Shown here: piece by piece, positions 35,261 to 45,186 of the stretch
How the letters are laid out: each line of letters begins with the position of its first letter
How positions within the stretch are numbered: position 1 is the first letter of the stretch
DNA from: Chryseobacterium rhizoplanae
GTDB lineage: Bacteria > Bacteroidota > Bacteroidia > Flavobacteriales > Weeksellaceae
Direction of reading: 5' to 3'
DNA: 64,000 bases
Assembly: GCF_900182655.1 (NCBI RefSeq)
Contig: NZ_FXTC01000006.1
Location: 279,364 to 343,363, forward strand
Translations under genes and position numbers: made by a program
Notes under the pieces: model-generated
Told to the model about the DNA's origin: nothing
Databases searched by the model: none
The model's input: the letters and a program-made list of their open reading frames with translations, nothing else

Positions 35261-36274
35261 TTAAAATATACTTAATCCGTATTGTTTTGCAAGGTCTAAA
35301 ATCATGTGATATCCTGCCAGTGAATTGCCGTGCTGATCCAGTGATGGACTGAATACGCCAATTCCCATTTTTCCCGGAACACTTACGGTAATTCCGCCTC
35401 CTACACCGGATTTGCTTGGAAGACCTACGGTTCTGGAGTATTCACCACTGAATTCGTACATTCCGGCAGTCAGCATTTGTGACTCCACCAGTTTTGCCAT
35501 ATCTGCATTCTTGTAAGTAGCATCCCCATCAAACCTTACGCATTGGTTAGCAAAGAAATAACCGATTTTTGCAAGATCTTCAGCGGTAAGCTCAATAGAA
35601 CATTGTTTGAAATAATTATCCAGCTGGTCTTCATTTCCGGAAATCAGTCCGCTGTTTTTCATGATGTAAAACATTCCCCGGTTACGGTGTCCTGTTGCTT
35701 TTTCAGATTCGTAAACAGATTTGTTATACTCAATTGCTTGATTTTTGGTAATATATCTTACCATATCCAGAATTTTAAGGAAAGGTTTCTCGCCTTCTCC
35801 TGAAATTAACGAAGTAGTAAGGATAGCTCCTGCATTCATCATAGGATTGAGCGGTTTGCCTGTGGTTTCAAGGTTTGAAAAATGGTTGAAAGGTTTATCA
35901 GAACCGAAATATCCCATCTTATCAAAAATATGGGCTTCACCTTTTTCGTTGACGGCTACCATTAATGATATGATCTTGGAAATACTCTGCATTGTAAATT
36001 TTTTACTCACATCACCTGTGTTGAATACTTTTCCGTTTTTATCTACTACTGAAAAAGCAATTGCTTTAGCGTCCATTTTTCCCAGTTCGGGAATATAATC
36101 AGCCACTTTACCCTGTGTATAATAAGCCCTGTTTTTTTCCAGAATTGTATTGAGCGTTTTTTCTGAAATTGTTGAAATATCTGCAGTTTTCTGAGCGTAA
36201 ATTATTGTGTTTAAGGAAAGAAAAGCTGCAGTGCAAATTCCTTTTGCAGAAAATAAAAAGCTGTTGTTTTTCAT
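35261..36274 (-). CDS. glsA: Secreted glutaminase A
   Basis: This is a 337-residue serine-dependent glutaminase (beta-lactamase-like fold) converting glutamine to glutamate and ammonia. The N-terminus MKNNSFLFSAKGICTAAFLSLNTIIYAQ is a signal peptide, unlike cytosolic enteric GlsA, so it is probably periplasmic. Family marks are the catalytic SxxK tetrad FTMQSISK (S97, K100), KPLNPMMNAGAI, YESEKATGHRNRGM, TAGMYEFSGEYS, PSKSGVGGGI and GIGVFSPSLDQHGNS. It stands alone between the megasynthase leader and the adhesin. A terminator follows. Confidence 0.93.
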   Translation of the reverse strand: MKNNSFLFSAKGICTAAFLSLNTIIYAQKTADISTISEKTLNTILEKNRAYYTQGKVADYIPELGKMDAKAIAFSVVDKNGKVFNTGDVSKKFTMQSISKIISLMVAVNEKGEAHIFDKMGYFGSDKPFNHFSNLETTGKPLNPMMNAGAILTTSLISGEGEKPFLKILDMVRYITKNQAIEYNKSVYESEKATGHRNRGMFYIMKNSGLISGNEDQLDNYFKQCSIELTAEDLAKIGYFFANQCVRFDGDATYKNADMAKLVESQMLTAGMYEFSGEYSRTVGLPSKSGVGGGITVSVPGKMGIGVFSPSLDQHGNSLAGYHMILDLAKQYGLSIF

Positions 36275-36750
36275 AGAGAAGATCTTCTAATAAAATGTTT
36301 ATGGTAAACCTCAAAAAACAAAGATAAAGTATTTTGATCTTGTCAGCAATGCCCATTTATTATACCCTGTAATGTTTGTGTCAACCATGAGGAATTTAAT
36401 CTAAAAATCAGAGCCTATTTTGATAGCTTTAAATGTGATTAATTTTAATATAAAATCGATTTATTTAGAAAAATATAAACAATTTATGTTTTTGGTTATT
36501 GATTTGGTTATTGAGATGTTGGAAATTATGTATTTTTTTTCGTTAAAAGTATTATGCAACCTCAGATAATAAGAAAGGATGTTTTTTTTTTAATATAACT
36601 AATATGTCTGTGAAATAACATATAATCATGAATTTGTCTATATGGTTGGGGTTCAATAGTGAAATAATGTTATTTTTTCACTATTAAATGATTTTTGTAT
36701 TATTATTTTTATTAATTTGACAAAAAATTAATAACTTTTTTTTAATAACT
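36275..36750. other. AT-rich intergenic region between divergent glsA and adhesin
   Basis: No gene is seen. This stretch must carry the promoters of both divergent neighbours. A ttaatttg near 36,712 is one mismatch from a -7 TAnnTTTG box and is the best candidate for the adhesin gene. Confidence 0.4.
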
Positions 36751-39700
36751 ATGAAAAACAACACCTATTTTGGTAGGGAGCACATCTTTAGATGGCTGCT
36801 ACTATGTTGGCTTTTGGTACCGTGGGTACTACAAGCACAAGCTCGAATTACATGGACTGAACAGGTTGGATGCCAGGAATTCCGTGGCGAAAAAGAAGAC
36901 CAGATTCCTGACAACGGAGTCGCTGTTTCCTACATCAACTCTTCCCAATGTTTACGTGTATGTGAGAAATCAATAGATCCTGTCAAATATCTTGTTCAGG
37001 GAGCGAACGTCTCTAATGTACAATGGACTATTTCAGGAGGAACTTTAACGCCTTCAGGACCAGGAAATACGGCAGCGTATGTGACCTGGGGAGCTGCAGG
37101 CAATGGCTCTTTACAGGCTGTTATTACCTATAATGACGGAACTGTTGAAACCCAGACGATCTGTATTGAAAAAATCAACAGACCGATTGCTAAATTTGAA
37201 TTGTTAAACCTGGATTATACCGTATGTAAAAATACGACGGTGTATTTTGATAACCTTTCTGAACAAAACGGAGGATCGGATATTATCAATTATTTCTGGG
37301 AATTTGGAGATGGAGTAACCTCTACTTCCACAGCTTTTGAACCTTCTCATGTGTATACTACTCCTGGTACCTTTACGGTCCGTCTGACTGTAACGAATAA
37401 GTGCGGCTGTAAGAATACCTACAAAAAGGAAATCAAGGTATTGAAATCAGATCCTGTACAGATCAACTGTGCATCTGTAGTATGTGAAGGCAGTATTGAA
37501 AAATACAGCGCACAGGACGGATGTAATAAAGGACAATGGAAAGTCATTGGAGGATCTATTGTAAATAATTACGGAAGCGAAATCGAAGTGAAGTGGGATC
37601 AGGTAGATCCGCTTGATGGTTTCGGGTATGTAATGTACTTATCTGAATGTGCTTGTCCTGAGTGGACTACTATCAAAATTCCTGTAGTTTTAGCGAATGC
37701 AAAAGTAAAAGGACAGGCGGTAGTATGTGCAGGTAAACAATATACGTATTCAATTCCTCAATGGCCTACAACCAGCGTTCAATGGAACGTAAGCGGGCCT
37801 GCAGGAGGACAGTTGTATTATACTCAACAGAGAAACGAAGCTATTTTCTCTGCTACCCAGCCGGGTACTTATCACCTTGTAGCCAATTATCACAATACCT
37901 TATTACCATGTGAAGGTCAGGCTTCTATTGACATTGTAGTGGAAGCTCCGGTAGAAGTAAGTGGTGGTACGGATGAGATCTGTGCAGGAACAAGCCAGGT
38001 GTTTACAACTAACCCTAACGTTCCTGTTACCTGGAAAGTTACCACAGGCGGATCTTCTTTTGTATCTGGAGTAACTACAGGGCCATTTAGCTACACTTTT
38101 ACAGCAGCTGGTACTTATACTATTACTGCTACTAAACAAGGTGGAGGGTGTGAAAGTAATGCAAGAATCATTAAGGTGTTACCAATTCCGCAGGCCCCTA
38201 CGGGTACTATTTCCGGAGAGACAAGAGTATGTTCCGGAAGACCTTATGTATATACGATCAGCCCTGTTGATCCTGGAATGGTTCCGGTTTGGAGTGTTAC
38301 CAATGGAACAATTCAGGGAAGTAATGCGGGTTCTTCTGTAACGGTGATCTTTAACGCCGGAGCTTCATCATATACGGTGTCTGCACAGAATAAATCAATC
38401 AGCAGTGCAGGGTGTCTTTCGGCTCCAACTACGTTCAATGTAGCGCCTTTAGATCTTAACTCTATTACGATTAATCCTAATCCAGGACCTTTCTGTCCGA
38501 GTAGTACTCAGACTTTCAGTGCTAATCTGAACGGAATTGTTCCTGAATTTATGGAATGGACATTTGGAAGTTCCAATTTCGGAAGTGTGATAGGAGGGCA
38601 GGGTACAGCTAATATTACTGTAAACTTCAATGAGATCTCTTCTACAAGCAGCACAACTCTGAATCTGAGAATTGTAAAATGCGGGGTAACAAAAATTATC
38701 AGCATACCGGTATCTTTAATACCGCTTCCGGTAGTAAACTTTACAAGTGTGGGTGGGGTTTGTTTAGGTTCAAACCTTTCTTTCACGGTAAATCAGGGGA
38801 CAATTACTACGGCTACAAATGTTACTTTCACATTTGCTAACGGAACAACTTATACTACAGCTTTCAACCCGTCAGGAAATTATAGCTTCCCCAATAATGG
38901 GTATATCTCGAATAATACAGGAGGTAATATTTCTCAGGTGGTTACTGTAACATATACAGGGACTAACGGATGTAGTTATAACCCAACAGCAAGTGCAAAC
39001 TTTACTATTTATCCAGAGACTATTATTACCATTTCTCCGGTATATAATATCCTGGTATGTGATCCTACCACAATGACACCGTATACTCTTACGGCGAACA
39101 GTTCTACAGGGCTTACGAATATTAGTTCATGGCAATGGTATAAAAATAATTCACTTATACCAGGTGCTAATACAAACTCATATACCATATCAGGTGCAGG
39201 GGCTTTCGGAACATATAAAGTACGTGCGGTGGATATTAATAACTGTGTGGTTTTTTCTCAGAATGTTAATGTCACTCAGCTATGTCCGAGCAGTGCAGGT
39301 TGTACAACAGACCCTCAGATCAGTTTTGTTCCACAATGGTCAGGTTGTAATACAATTTCTGTTACCGGTTTATCTTACATTGGAACTCCTGACGAGATTC
39401 AGTGGTTATCAGATAGTGTACTTACTTTGTCTTCAGGACAGGGAACAGCTACACCGGTATATCAGACGAATCTTCCTGCTGCGCATATTGTTTTTGTACG
39501 TTTAAGATACGGTGCGTGCTGGTACAGCAAAGGAGTAGAAGTAAGAAAGAACTACGAACCTAAATTCAATGTAAGTACAGTATGTAATGGAGGAGGTTAT
39601 AATGTAACTCTTTTCAATACATCAACTATATTTGAAATCAATCCGGCATCTATCACTTACACATTCTCCAGCCCGGGTCAGCCAAATCAAACAGGACAGA

Positions 39701-41640
39701 CGGCTACTTATAACAATCTGGCGCCAGGTACTTATACCTTTACAATGACAATGTCTGCACCTGGAAAACCAACGTGTACTACCACGCAGACCATTACATT
39801 GGCTCCGGTTCCTAGCACCAGCTTCCTGGTTCCGGCATGGATATGTGTGCGTGAGGCGATTACATTCTCTCCTATATCATATGTTCCCGGAAATACTTAT
39901 ACCTGGATCTTTGATGGTACATCTTATGTAACCGGAGGACCGGATGCTACCATAACGTACAATACGGCCGGAACAAAAACAATACAGCTGAAAATTAAAA
40001 CTCCTAATGGATGTGAATATACTTCTGCTGTCATTAATATTAGTGTGAAAGAAGCTACTCTTGATGGTAATATGGCGCCTCCGGCTCTTGTTGCCTGTAT
40101 AGGAAGTGCTCCTAATATCATATTTACAAGTACTCTTGGATCTCCAAGTCATTACATCTGGATGAATGGTTCTCAGCCTGTGGCTGGAGCACCAGATTCT
40201 CCGGTTTTCACTCCAACTCAATCAGGAAGCTACTGGCCGGTGCTGGTATCTTCAGATGGATGTAGAACAAGTATCATGAGTACGAAAGCAATCCCTGTGA
40301 CACTTAAAAATCCTCCATATGTTAACATATCCGGAAAAGCTAACATCTGTGAAGGATCTTCTACAACGCTTAGCGGCCTTGTAACGGATACAACATTGGA
40401 ATACCAATGGAAGAAAAACGGAGGATTGGTATCAGCTCCATGGAGTCCTGGTCCATATCCGATTATTTTCGATACAGGATCATTACCTGCAGGTACCTAT
40501 GTTTATACTCTGGAAGTAAGAACTCCGGGTGCATCAGGATGTACAAGTTCTAAAAACTTTACTGTTACGGTAAGTCCTCCACCATCACCGGTTACGGTAA
40601 CCTATAGTTTGGTGAACTGCCAGCCTTATAAAATTAAGTTAACAGCATCAGGACCATCTGCAGGAGATTACAACTGGAGTAATGGAATGACGGGTCAGTC
40701 TATTACAGTAAATGAAGGAGGTGCTTATCAGGTTATTTATACTGCGCCAAGCGGATGTAAAGTAAGTAACTACACAGAAGTTCCATTAAGTATTGAGAGT
40801 CTGATGTGGGTATTCCCTACAGGATGTTATGATGAATGTCTTAGAGACAAATATATTTTAGGACCAAAAGGAATCTTTGACCATCATGAGTGGCAGCTGT
40901 TCGCAAACAGTATTCAGAGCGGAAACAATGCTTTTATTAATCCGTTGTATATTGGTGCTCCGGGAACCTATCAGCTACAGATCTCCCAGTTAGGATGTAT
41001 ATTTACTTCCGGAACGATGAATTACTATCCGGGTAAAGAATGTGGATTTGAATCAGATTGTAAGCTTGAGACAAATATCAAAGCCATGAAGTGGGTTGGA
41101 GATCATTATCAAGTAACTGGTATTATCCAGAATATGGGAAGCCAGCCGATAAGCCTTACTGTTTCGAGTCTTAATGGATATGGAAGTTATATTCCGTCTA
41201 TCATCACTATTCCGGCAGGAGGAGTGTATGATATGAACGCTAATCCGTTGGCATTCTATCCAAACTCAAACTTCCAGGGTACAGATGAGATCTTATTCTC
41301 AAATGAAACATGTAAGTTTACGACCAAAGCAACAGATCCGGACTGGATGGGGATGAGAAGTGCAGGAAGAAGCGTAATTGCGGCTTCAGTTTCTTCTTTG
41401 AAAATGATACCAAATCCTGCAAAGGAAAAAGTGAAAATCTCGTATAATACGGGCAGTGAAAAATTACTTGCAAAACAGATTACAGTTTTTGATGCCATGG
41501 GCAATGTCAAATTCCGTAAAGAACTGAAAGCGGCTTCCGGAGAGGTAGACGTAGAAGTTAACAGCTGGCTGCAAGGTGTTTACATTGTCATTGTACAAAC
41601 GGGAGACACTTCATTACAAGGAAAACTAATTAAAAATTAG
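36751..41640 (+). CDS. Giant PKD-domain surface protein with T9SS type A sorting domain
   Basis: This 1629-residue protein has a signal peptide (RWLLLCWLLVPWVLQAQ). A clear PKD domain lies at about 150-230 (INYFWEFGDGVTSTS, HVYTTPGTFTVRLTVTN). A long array of further Ig/PKD-like beta units follows, rich in Thr, Gly and paired Cys (VCKNTTVYF, VCAGKQYTY, VCSGRPYVY, GGVCLGSNLSF, ICEGSSTTLSG), each beginning with a C-x-G step. The C-terminus is a T9SS type A domain (MIPNPAKEKVKISYNT, VFDAMGNVKFRK, GVYIVIVQTGD). It is a predicted cell-surface adhesin exported by T9SS. It is followed by a hairpin terminator nearly identical to that of the next gene. Confidence 0.88.
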   Translation: MKNNTYFGREHIFRWLLLCWLLVPWVLQAQARITWTEQVGCQEFRGEKEDQIPDNGVAVSYINSSQCLRVCEKSIDPVKYLVQGANVSNVQWTISGGTLTPSGPGNTAAYVTWGAAGNGSLQAVITYNDGTVETQTICIEKINRPIAKFELLNLDYTVCKNTTVYFDNLSEQNGGSDIINYFWEFGDGVTSTSTAFEPSHVYTTPGTFTVRLTVTNKCGCKNTYKKEIKVLKSDPVQINCASVVCEGSIEKYSAQDGCNKGQWKVIGGSIVNNYGSEIEVKWDQVDPLDGFGYVMYLSECACPEWTTIKIPVVLANAKVKGQAVVCAGKQYTYSIPQWPTTSVQWNVSGPAGGQLYYTQQRNEAIFSATQPGTYHLVANYHNTLLPCEGQASIDIVVEAPVEVSGGTDEICAGTSQVFTTNPNVPVTWKVTTGGSSFVSGVTTGPFSYTFTAAGTYTITATKQGGGCESNARIIKVLPIPQAPTGTISGETRVCSGRPYVYTISPVDPGMVPVWSVTNGTIQGSNAGSSVTVIFNAGASSYTVSAQNKSISSAGCLSAPTTFNVAPLDLNSITINPNPGPFCPSSTQTFSANLNGIVPEFMEWTFGSSNFGSVIGGQGTANITVNFNEISSTSSTTLNLRIVKCGVTKIISIPVSLIPLPVVNFTSVGGVCLGSNLSFTVNQGTITTATNVTFTFANGTTYTTAFNPSGNYSFPNNGYISNNTGGNISQVVTVTYTGTNGCSYNPTASANFTIYPETIITISPVYNILVCDPTTMTPYTLTANSSTGLTNISSWQWYKNNSLIPGANTNSYTISGAGAFGTYKVRAVDINNCVVFSQNVNVTQLCPSSAGCTTDPQISFVPQWSGCNTISVTGLSYIGTPDEIQWLSDSVLTLSSGQGTATPVYQTNLPAAHIVFVRLRYGACWYSKGVEVRKNYEPKFNVSTVCNGGGYNVTLFNTSTIFEINPASITYTFSSPGQPNQTGQTATYNNLAPGTYTFTMTMSAPGKPTCTTTQTITLAPVPSTSFLVPAWICVREAITFSPISYVPGNTYTWIFDGTSYVTGGPDATITYNTAGTKTIQLKIKTPNGCEYTSAVINISVKEATLDGNMAPPALVACIGSAPNIIFTSTLGSPSHYIWMNGSQPVAGAPDSPVFTPTQSGSYWPVLVSSDGCRTSIMSTKAIPVTLKNPPYVNISGKANICEGSSTTLSGLVTDTTLEYQWKKNGGLVSAPWSPGPYPIIFDTGSLPAGTYVYTLEVRTPGASGCTSSKNFTVTVSPPPSPVTVTYSLVNCQPYKIKLTASGPSAGDYNWSNGMTGQSITVNEGGAYQVIYTAPSGCKVSNYTEVPLSIESLMWVFPTGCYDECLRDKYILGPKGIFDHHEWQLFANSIQSGNNAFINPLYIGAPGTYQLQISQLGCIFTSGTMNYYPGKECGFESDCKLETNIKAMKWVGDHYQVTGIIQNMGSQPISLTVSSLNGYGSYIPSIITIPAGGVYDMNANPLAFYPNSNFQGTDEILFSNETCKFTTKATDPDWMGMRSAGRSVIAASVSSLKMIPNPAKEKVKISYNTGSEKLLAKQITVFDAMGNVKFRKELKAASGEVDVEVNSWLQGVYIVIVQTGDTSLQGKLIKN

Positions 41641-41652
41641 TAGCTTATAAAA

Positions 41653-41683
41653 CAGTGTTCTCTTCGGAGAGCACTGCTTTTTT
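41653..41683 (+). terminator. Intrinsic terminator after the PKD adhesin
   Basis: A 10-bp stem (cagtgttctc, ttcg loop, gagagcactg, one G-T pair) is followed by a run of seven T. It resembles the terminator at 43,611-43,644, which shares acagtgttctc. Confidence 0.85.
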
Positions 41684-41711
41684 ATAGTATGTGAAAACTA
41701 AAAGAATTTTT

Positions 41712-43577
41712 ATGATACAATTAAAAAACAAACTGTGGGGACTGCTTATGATACTGCCAGCATTATCTTTTAGCCAGACTTATCAGTGGCAATGGGGAAA
41801 ACAGGCCGGAGGAATAACAGGCTCGGCTGATCCCGGGTTTCATTATGTATTTGATGAATCCATAAGGGATATTGTAGTGGATAACAACAACAATACCTAT
41901 TATCTTGCAACGATGCGTGAGCAGGGACAAAACCTGAATGGAATTTCTGTAAACAATTATGGGCTTAGTGACCTTTTTCTTTTTTCTGCCGATTGTGAAG
42001 GGAATATACGATGGTCCAGACCAATAGGAGGTTCGGGAGACGGAGAAAATGCCTGGCATATTAAAGTGGATAATAACGGAGGGTTATATATAATGGCTAC
42101 CATTTATAATAATTCATATATAGGAGATCCTACTGCCGTTCCGGTACATTTTGATGACACCCATACATTACCTTTGTATACTCATTATGATCAAACGATA
42201 GATCCTGCCCATAAAGCAGCTTTTCTGTTGAAATATAATACTTCAGACGGCACCTTGGCATGGAGCAAGCCTTTGCAGGGAGATGTTAACTACTCCTCCC
42301 GTATGTGTGACGTCCAGATGATGTATATGGATTCTTCCAAAAATATCCATGCTGTTATGGGATTCCGGGCGGGAACCCATCTGAATGGTTTGATTACAGT
42401 GCCTTCAACATTTACTTCAGCCTATCAGTATTATGCGGTTAAGTTCAATTATGATAATGGTAATATGACACCTGCAGCACCTGTACTTCTTCCTATCACA
42501 GGAGATGCAATATATGCAGTAGGAAGAGAAGGGAAAGTAAACCTGGTGTATGATGAAAGTTTGAACCGTTATTATCTTGCGGGGAAAAGAATGGATGCAG
42601 GGTTTAGTACGCTGCTTGATCTTTCCTATAATAATGTACCCTTTACGAAAGCTGCTTATTTATTGGCTTTTGACGGAACTACCGGAGCGGAGGTATGGAG
42701 AAAAGAACTTAATAATGGTTCTACAAGTACGGATGATGAAATTCATTCTATTATAAAAGATCCGGCGACTTCAGATATTTACATTTCAGGGCGTTATTTC
42801 AATGGGATAACAGTGCCGGCAACTTTTGGAAGTTATACTTTTCCTTTAAGAAGCTATGTTGAAGCCGTTCCGTTTGTGATGAAGCTTAACGCCGCTGGCT
42901 CGGTACAGTGGGCAAGAACTCCTGAGGGAATGTCCGGCCTTCAGTTTGGGTATCGTTTTACCAAGGGAACCCTTGCTATCAATGGAAACGAAGTTGCTTT
43001 TGCCAAAGGAAGCTGGTCTGATATCTGGGGAAGTTACACCATGACACGACCTGATGGGGATAGATCAGATCCTTTATTGGTTAGGCTCAACAAAGATACA
43101 GGAGCTGTTTTGGGAGCGGGAGAAATCCACAGTAATTTCAATGTGATAGATGAATTTACGGCAGTTGCTGCAGATAAAGATGGCAACTATATTGTGGGAG
43201 GTTTTTTCCATGACCAATTATTTACAGATTCTAATGATAATGTCAATACAATGGCTGTCAATGTAGCAGGAGGGAAATCACAATCATTTTTTACAAAATA
43301 TGCTAAATCGGCATGCAGTCAGATGTCGGTAGAAGAAACAGCCGTTCAGGCAGGAATACAGCTATATCCGAATCCTGTTCAGGATATACTTACGATCAGA
43401 AGCAAAGAATCTTTGGTTTCCTATGAAATCTTTGGTGCTGCAGGACAGCTGGTAAAACAGGGAACTTTGAATTTGATGCAGGAGCAAATAGTATTATCTT
43501 CTCTTCAGACAGGAGTGTATTACATTAAACTTAAAACAAAATCTTCTACAGTAACAGAAAAGATATTGAAGAAGTAA
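41712..43577 (+). CDS. Secreted T9SS cargo protein with beta-propeller-like repeats
   Basis: This protein has 621 residues from ATG 41,712, which opens a good signal peptide (MIQLKNKLWGLLMILPALSFSQ). A GTG at 41,691 would add seven residues. The body consists of repeated units of the DGTLAWSKPLQGD, TGAEVWRKELNNG and GSVQWARTPEG type, as in propeller-like cargo of Flavobacteriia. The end is a T9SS type A sorting domain (IQLYPNPVQDILTIRS, YEIFGAAGQLVKQG, GVYYIKLKTKSS, KILKK). Function is unknown beyond surface display or secretion. It lies 71 bp after the adhesin, beyond that gene's terminator. Confidence 0.85.
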   Translation: MIQLKNKLWGLLMILPALSFSQTYQWQWGKQAGGITGSADPGFHYVFDESIRDIVVDNNNNTYYLATMREQGQNLNGISVNNYGLSDLFLFSADCEGNIRWSRPIGGSGDGENAWHIKVDNNGGLYIMATIYNNSYIGDPTAVPVHFDDTHTLPLYTHYDQTIDPAHKAAFLLKYNTSDGTLAWSKPLQGDVNYSSRMCDVQMMYMDSSKNIHAVMGFRAGTHLNGLITVPSTFTSAYQYYAVKFNYDNGNMTPAAPVLLPITGDAIYAVGREGKVNLVYDESLNRYYLAGKRMDAGFSTLLDLSYNNVPFTKAAYLLAFDGTTGAEVWRKELNNGSTSTDDEIHSIIKDPATSDIYISGRYFNGITVPATFGSYTFPLRSYVEAVPFVMKLNAAGSVQWARTPEGMSGLQFGYRFTKGTLAINGNEVAFAKGSWSDIWGSYTMTRPDGDRSDPLLVRLNKDTGAVLGAGEIHSNFNVIDEFTAVAADKDGNYIVGGFFHDQLFTDSNDNVNTMAVNVAGGKSQSFFTKYAKSACSQMSVEETAVQAGIQLYPNPVQDILTIRSKESLVSYEIFGAAGQLVKQGTLNLMQEQIVLSSLQTGVYYIKLKTKSSTVTEKILKK

Positions 43578-43610
43578 AAAACAAAACTGAAAATTAATAA
43601 CCTTATATAT

Positions 43611-43644
43611 AAAACAGTGTTCTCCAAAGAGGATGCTGTTTTTT
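43611..43644 (+). terminator. Intrinsic terminator after the T9SS cargo gene
   Basis: Arms 43,611-43,624 and 43,629-43,642 pair over 14 bp with three G-T pairs around a caaa loop, followed by T residues. Sequence and position parallel the terminator at 41,653. Confidence 0.8.
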
Positions 43645-43734
43645 ATAGATGATTTTGATTTAAAAAAATAAACTTGTTCGTTATTTTACAATTTTTTGCC
43701 CGCAGGAAGTAGTTGCTTTGTATAAAAAATTAAA

Positions 43735-44178
43735 ATGAAAAAGTTACTTATTTTATGTGTGCTATTACTTCTTACCTCATGGTGTAATGCCCAGACTAAA
43801 GATCTTATGGAAACAGTAAGAAAAACTATTGAAGCCAGTAACGCCATCTATGCTGATCTGGCGAATAAAAATGACGGATCAATTCTAACAAGGTATACAG
43901 ATGATGCCTGTCTGTTTCCTCCCAATGCGGCACCGGTTTGCGGAAGAGAGCAGATATTGAATTTCTTTAAGGGAGGTCCTAAGGTGCATGTTAAATTTAC
44001 GATTCAAAACCTGTACGGAGATGGTAAAACATCGGTTACTGAAGAAAGTTATTACGAAATGAAAGATTTAGAAGGTAAAAAACTGGACGATGGAAAAGTA
44101 ATCGTGATATGGAAAAATACAAAAGAAGGCTGGAAGATGCACCGTGATATGTTCAGCAGCAATCATCCTGCAAAATAG
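43735..44178 (+). CDS. Secreted SnoaL/DUF4440-like (NTF2 fold) protein
   Basis: This 147-residue protein has a signal peptide (MKKLLILCVLLLLTSWCNAQ). The mature part has the NTF2/SnoaL pattern of DUF4440 proteins: VRKTIEASNAIYADLANKNDGSILTRYTDDACLFPP, GREQILNFFKGG and VIVIWKNTKEGWKMHRDMFSSN. Members of this fold include ketosteroid-isomerase-like enzymes and many proteins of unknown role, so no substrate is assigned. It converges on the AraC gene with a gap of 2 nt. Confidence 0.82.
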   Translation: MKKLLILCVLLLLTSWCNAQTKDLMETVRKTIEASNAIYADLANKNDGSILTRYTDDACLFPPNAAPVCGREQILNFFKGGPKVHVKFTIQNLYGDGKTSVTEESYYEMKDLEGKKLDDGKVIVIWKNTKEGWKMHRDMFSSNHPAK

Positions 44179-44180
44179 AA

Positions 44181-44999
44181 TCAAAAACCAATATTGACGG
44201 CCTGTTGAAGGTCTACATCATTTTTAATCAGTGAATGCCTGGATGCAGAAGGGGTAATGCCTGTAAATTTTTTAAACTCTTTGATAAAATGGGCCTGATC
44301 GTAATACCCGCAGTCATAAGCTATAGTTGTAAGTGATTCCGGAGTGTTGAGAACCATTTGAAGACTTTTGTTAAATCTCATGACAGCCGCAAAAGCAGAA
44401 GGACTGATGCCCATATTCATCAGGTAAAGCTTTTGAATATATCTTTCCGATAATCCTGAATCCTTAGCCAAAACTGAAAGATCCAATGGGTGATGATTCA
44501 TCAAAAACTGCTGGCTGAGTTCCTGGAGTATTGCGGCTTTCTTTATTCGGTTTTCATTTTTTTTCAGCTGTTGGAGAAAGTATGTTTCCAAAACATTGAT
44601 TTTTGCATGAAGACTATCAGCCTGCATGATGCGGTCATACAAATCTCTGTTTTCACCTTTTGCCACATCATACATATCTGTAGCATAGTTCGTGAACTCT
44701 GACAAAGGATCCGAAAAGAATAAAGTAGCGGCATATGGATAGATCCGCGCTATCAATACAGAAGTTCCCTGTGCAACGGTAAGCCGGGTGGGAAGAGTGA
44801 GGTGCCCCAGAAGCTCTATATCCGGAGTATCCTTTCTTTTTCCATTGATAATAGTTGCAGCAGCACCACCGGAAATATTGATGATCAGATCTACATATCC
44901 GCTGGGATAAAACACTTCATCCCTGAGATCATTGTCGATGGTCACAACGGTATAACTCTTTATGTAAGGGACTAAGCTGGCGGAAGGTGAAATTTGCAT
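44181..44999 (-). CDS. AraC family transcriptional regulator
   Basis: This 272-residue protein has an N-terminal sensor of the DUF6597 type (YIKSYTVVTIDND, DEVFYPSGYVDLIINISGG, LTLPTRLTVAQGTS). The C-terminal ~100 residues form an AraC-type double helix-turn-helix (LDLSVLAKDSGLSERYIQKLYLMNMGISPSAF, TTIAYDCGYYDQAHFIKEFKKFTGITPS). The effector and targets are unknown. It converges with the DUF4440-like gene and is divergent from the DUF1826 gene; either could be a target, but no operator was identified. Confidence 0.88.
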   Translation of the reverse strand: MQISPSASLVPYIKSYTVVTIDNDLRDEVFYPSGYVDLIINISGGAAATIINGKRKDTPDIELLGHLTLPTRLTVAQGTSVLIARIYPYAATLFFSDPLSEFTNYATDMYDVAKGENRDLYDRIMQADSLHAKINVLETYFLQQLKKNENRIKKAAILQELSQQFLMNHHPLDLSVLAKDSGLSERYIQKLYLMNMGISPSAFAAVMRFNKSLQMVLNTPESLTTIAYDCGYYDQAHFIKEFKKFTGITPSASRHSLIKNDVDLQQAVNIGF

Positions 45000-45150
45000 A
45001 GCTTTTGGAGGTGTTAATTCGTTGAGGGATAGTTTCTTCGAAGTTAGGAATAAATATCATATGAAGAGAAAAGAAGAGTATCAAATAAAAACGCTTATAT
45101 TAAAAGTACATCTGATTTTTTTGTAATGACAATTTGAACAACCTATTCCG

Positions 45151-45158
45151 TATTTTTG
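45151..45158 (+). promoter_or_regulatory. Candidate -7 promoter box (TATTTTTG) for the DUF1826 gene
   Basis: It matches TAnnTTTG exactly, 28 bp before the ATG. A TTTG at 45,133-45,136 is only 14 bp upstream, shorter than the usual 19-21 bp spacing, so the -33 element is unclear. Confidence 0.4.
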
Positions 45159-45186
45159 CAGACAATTAAACTGTTTATTGTAAAAC

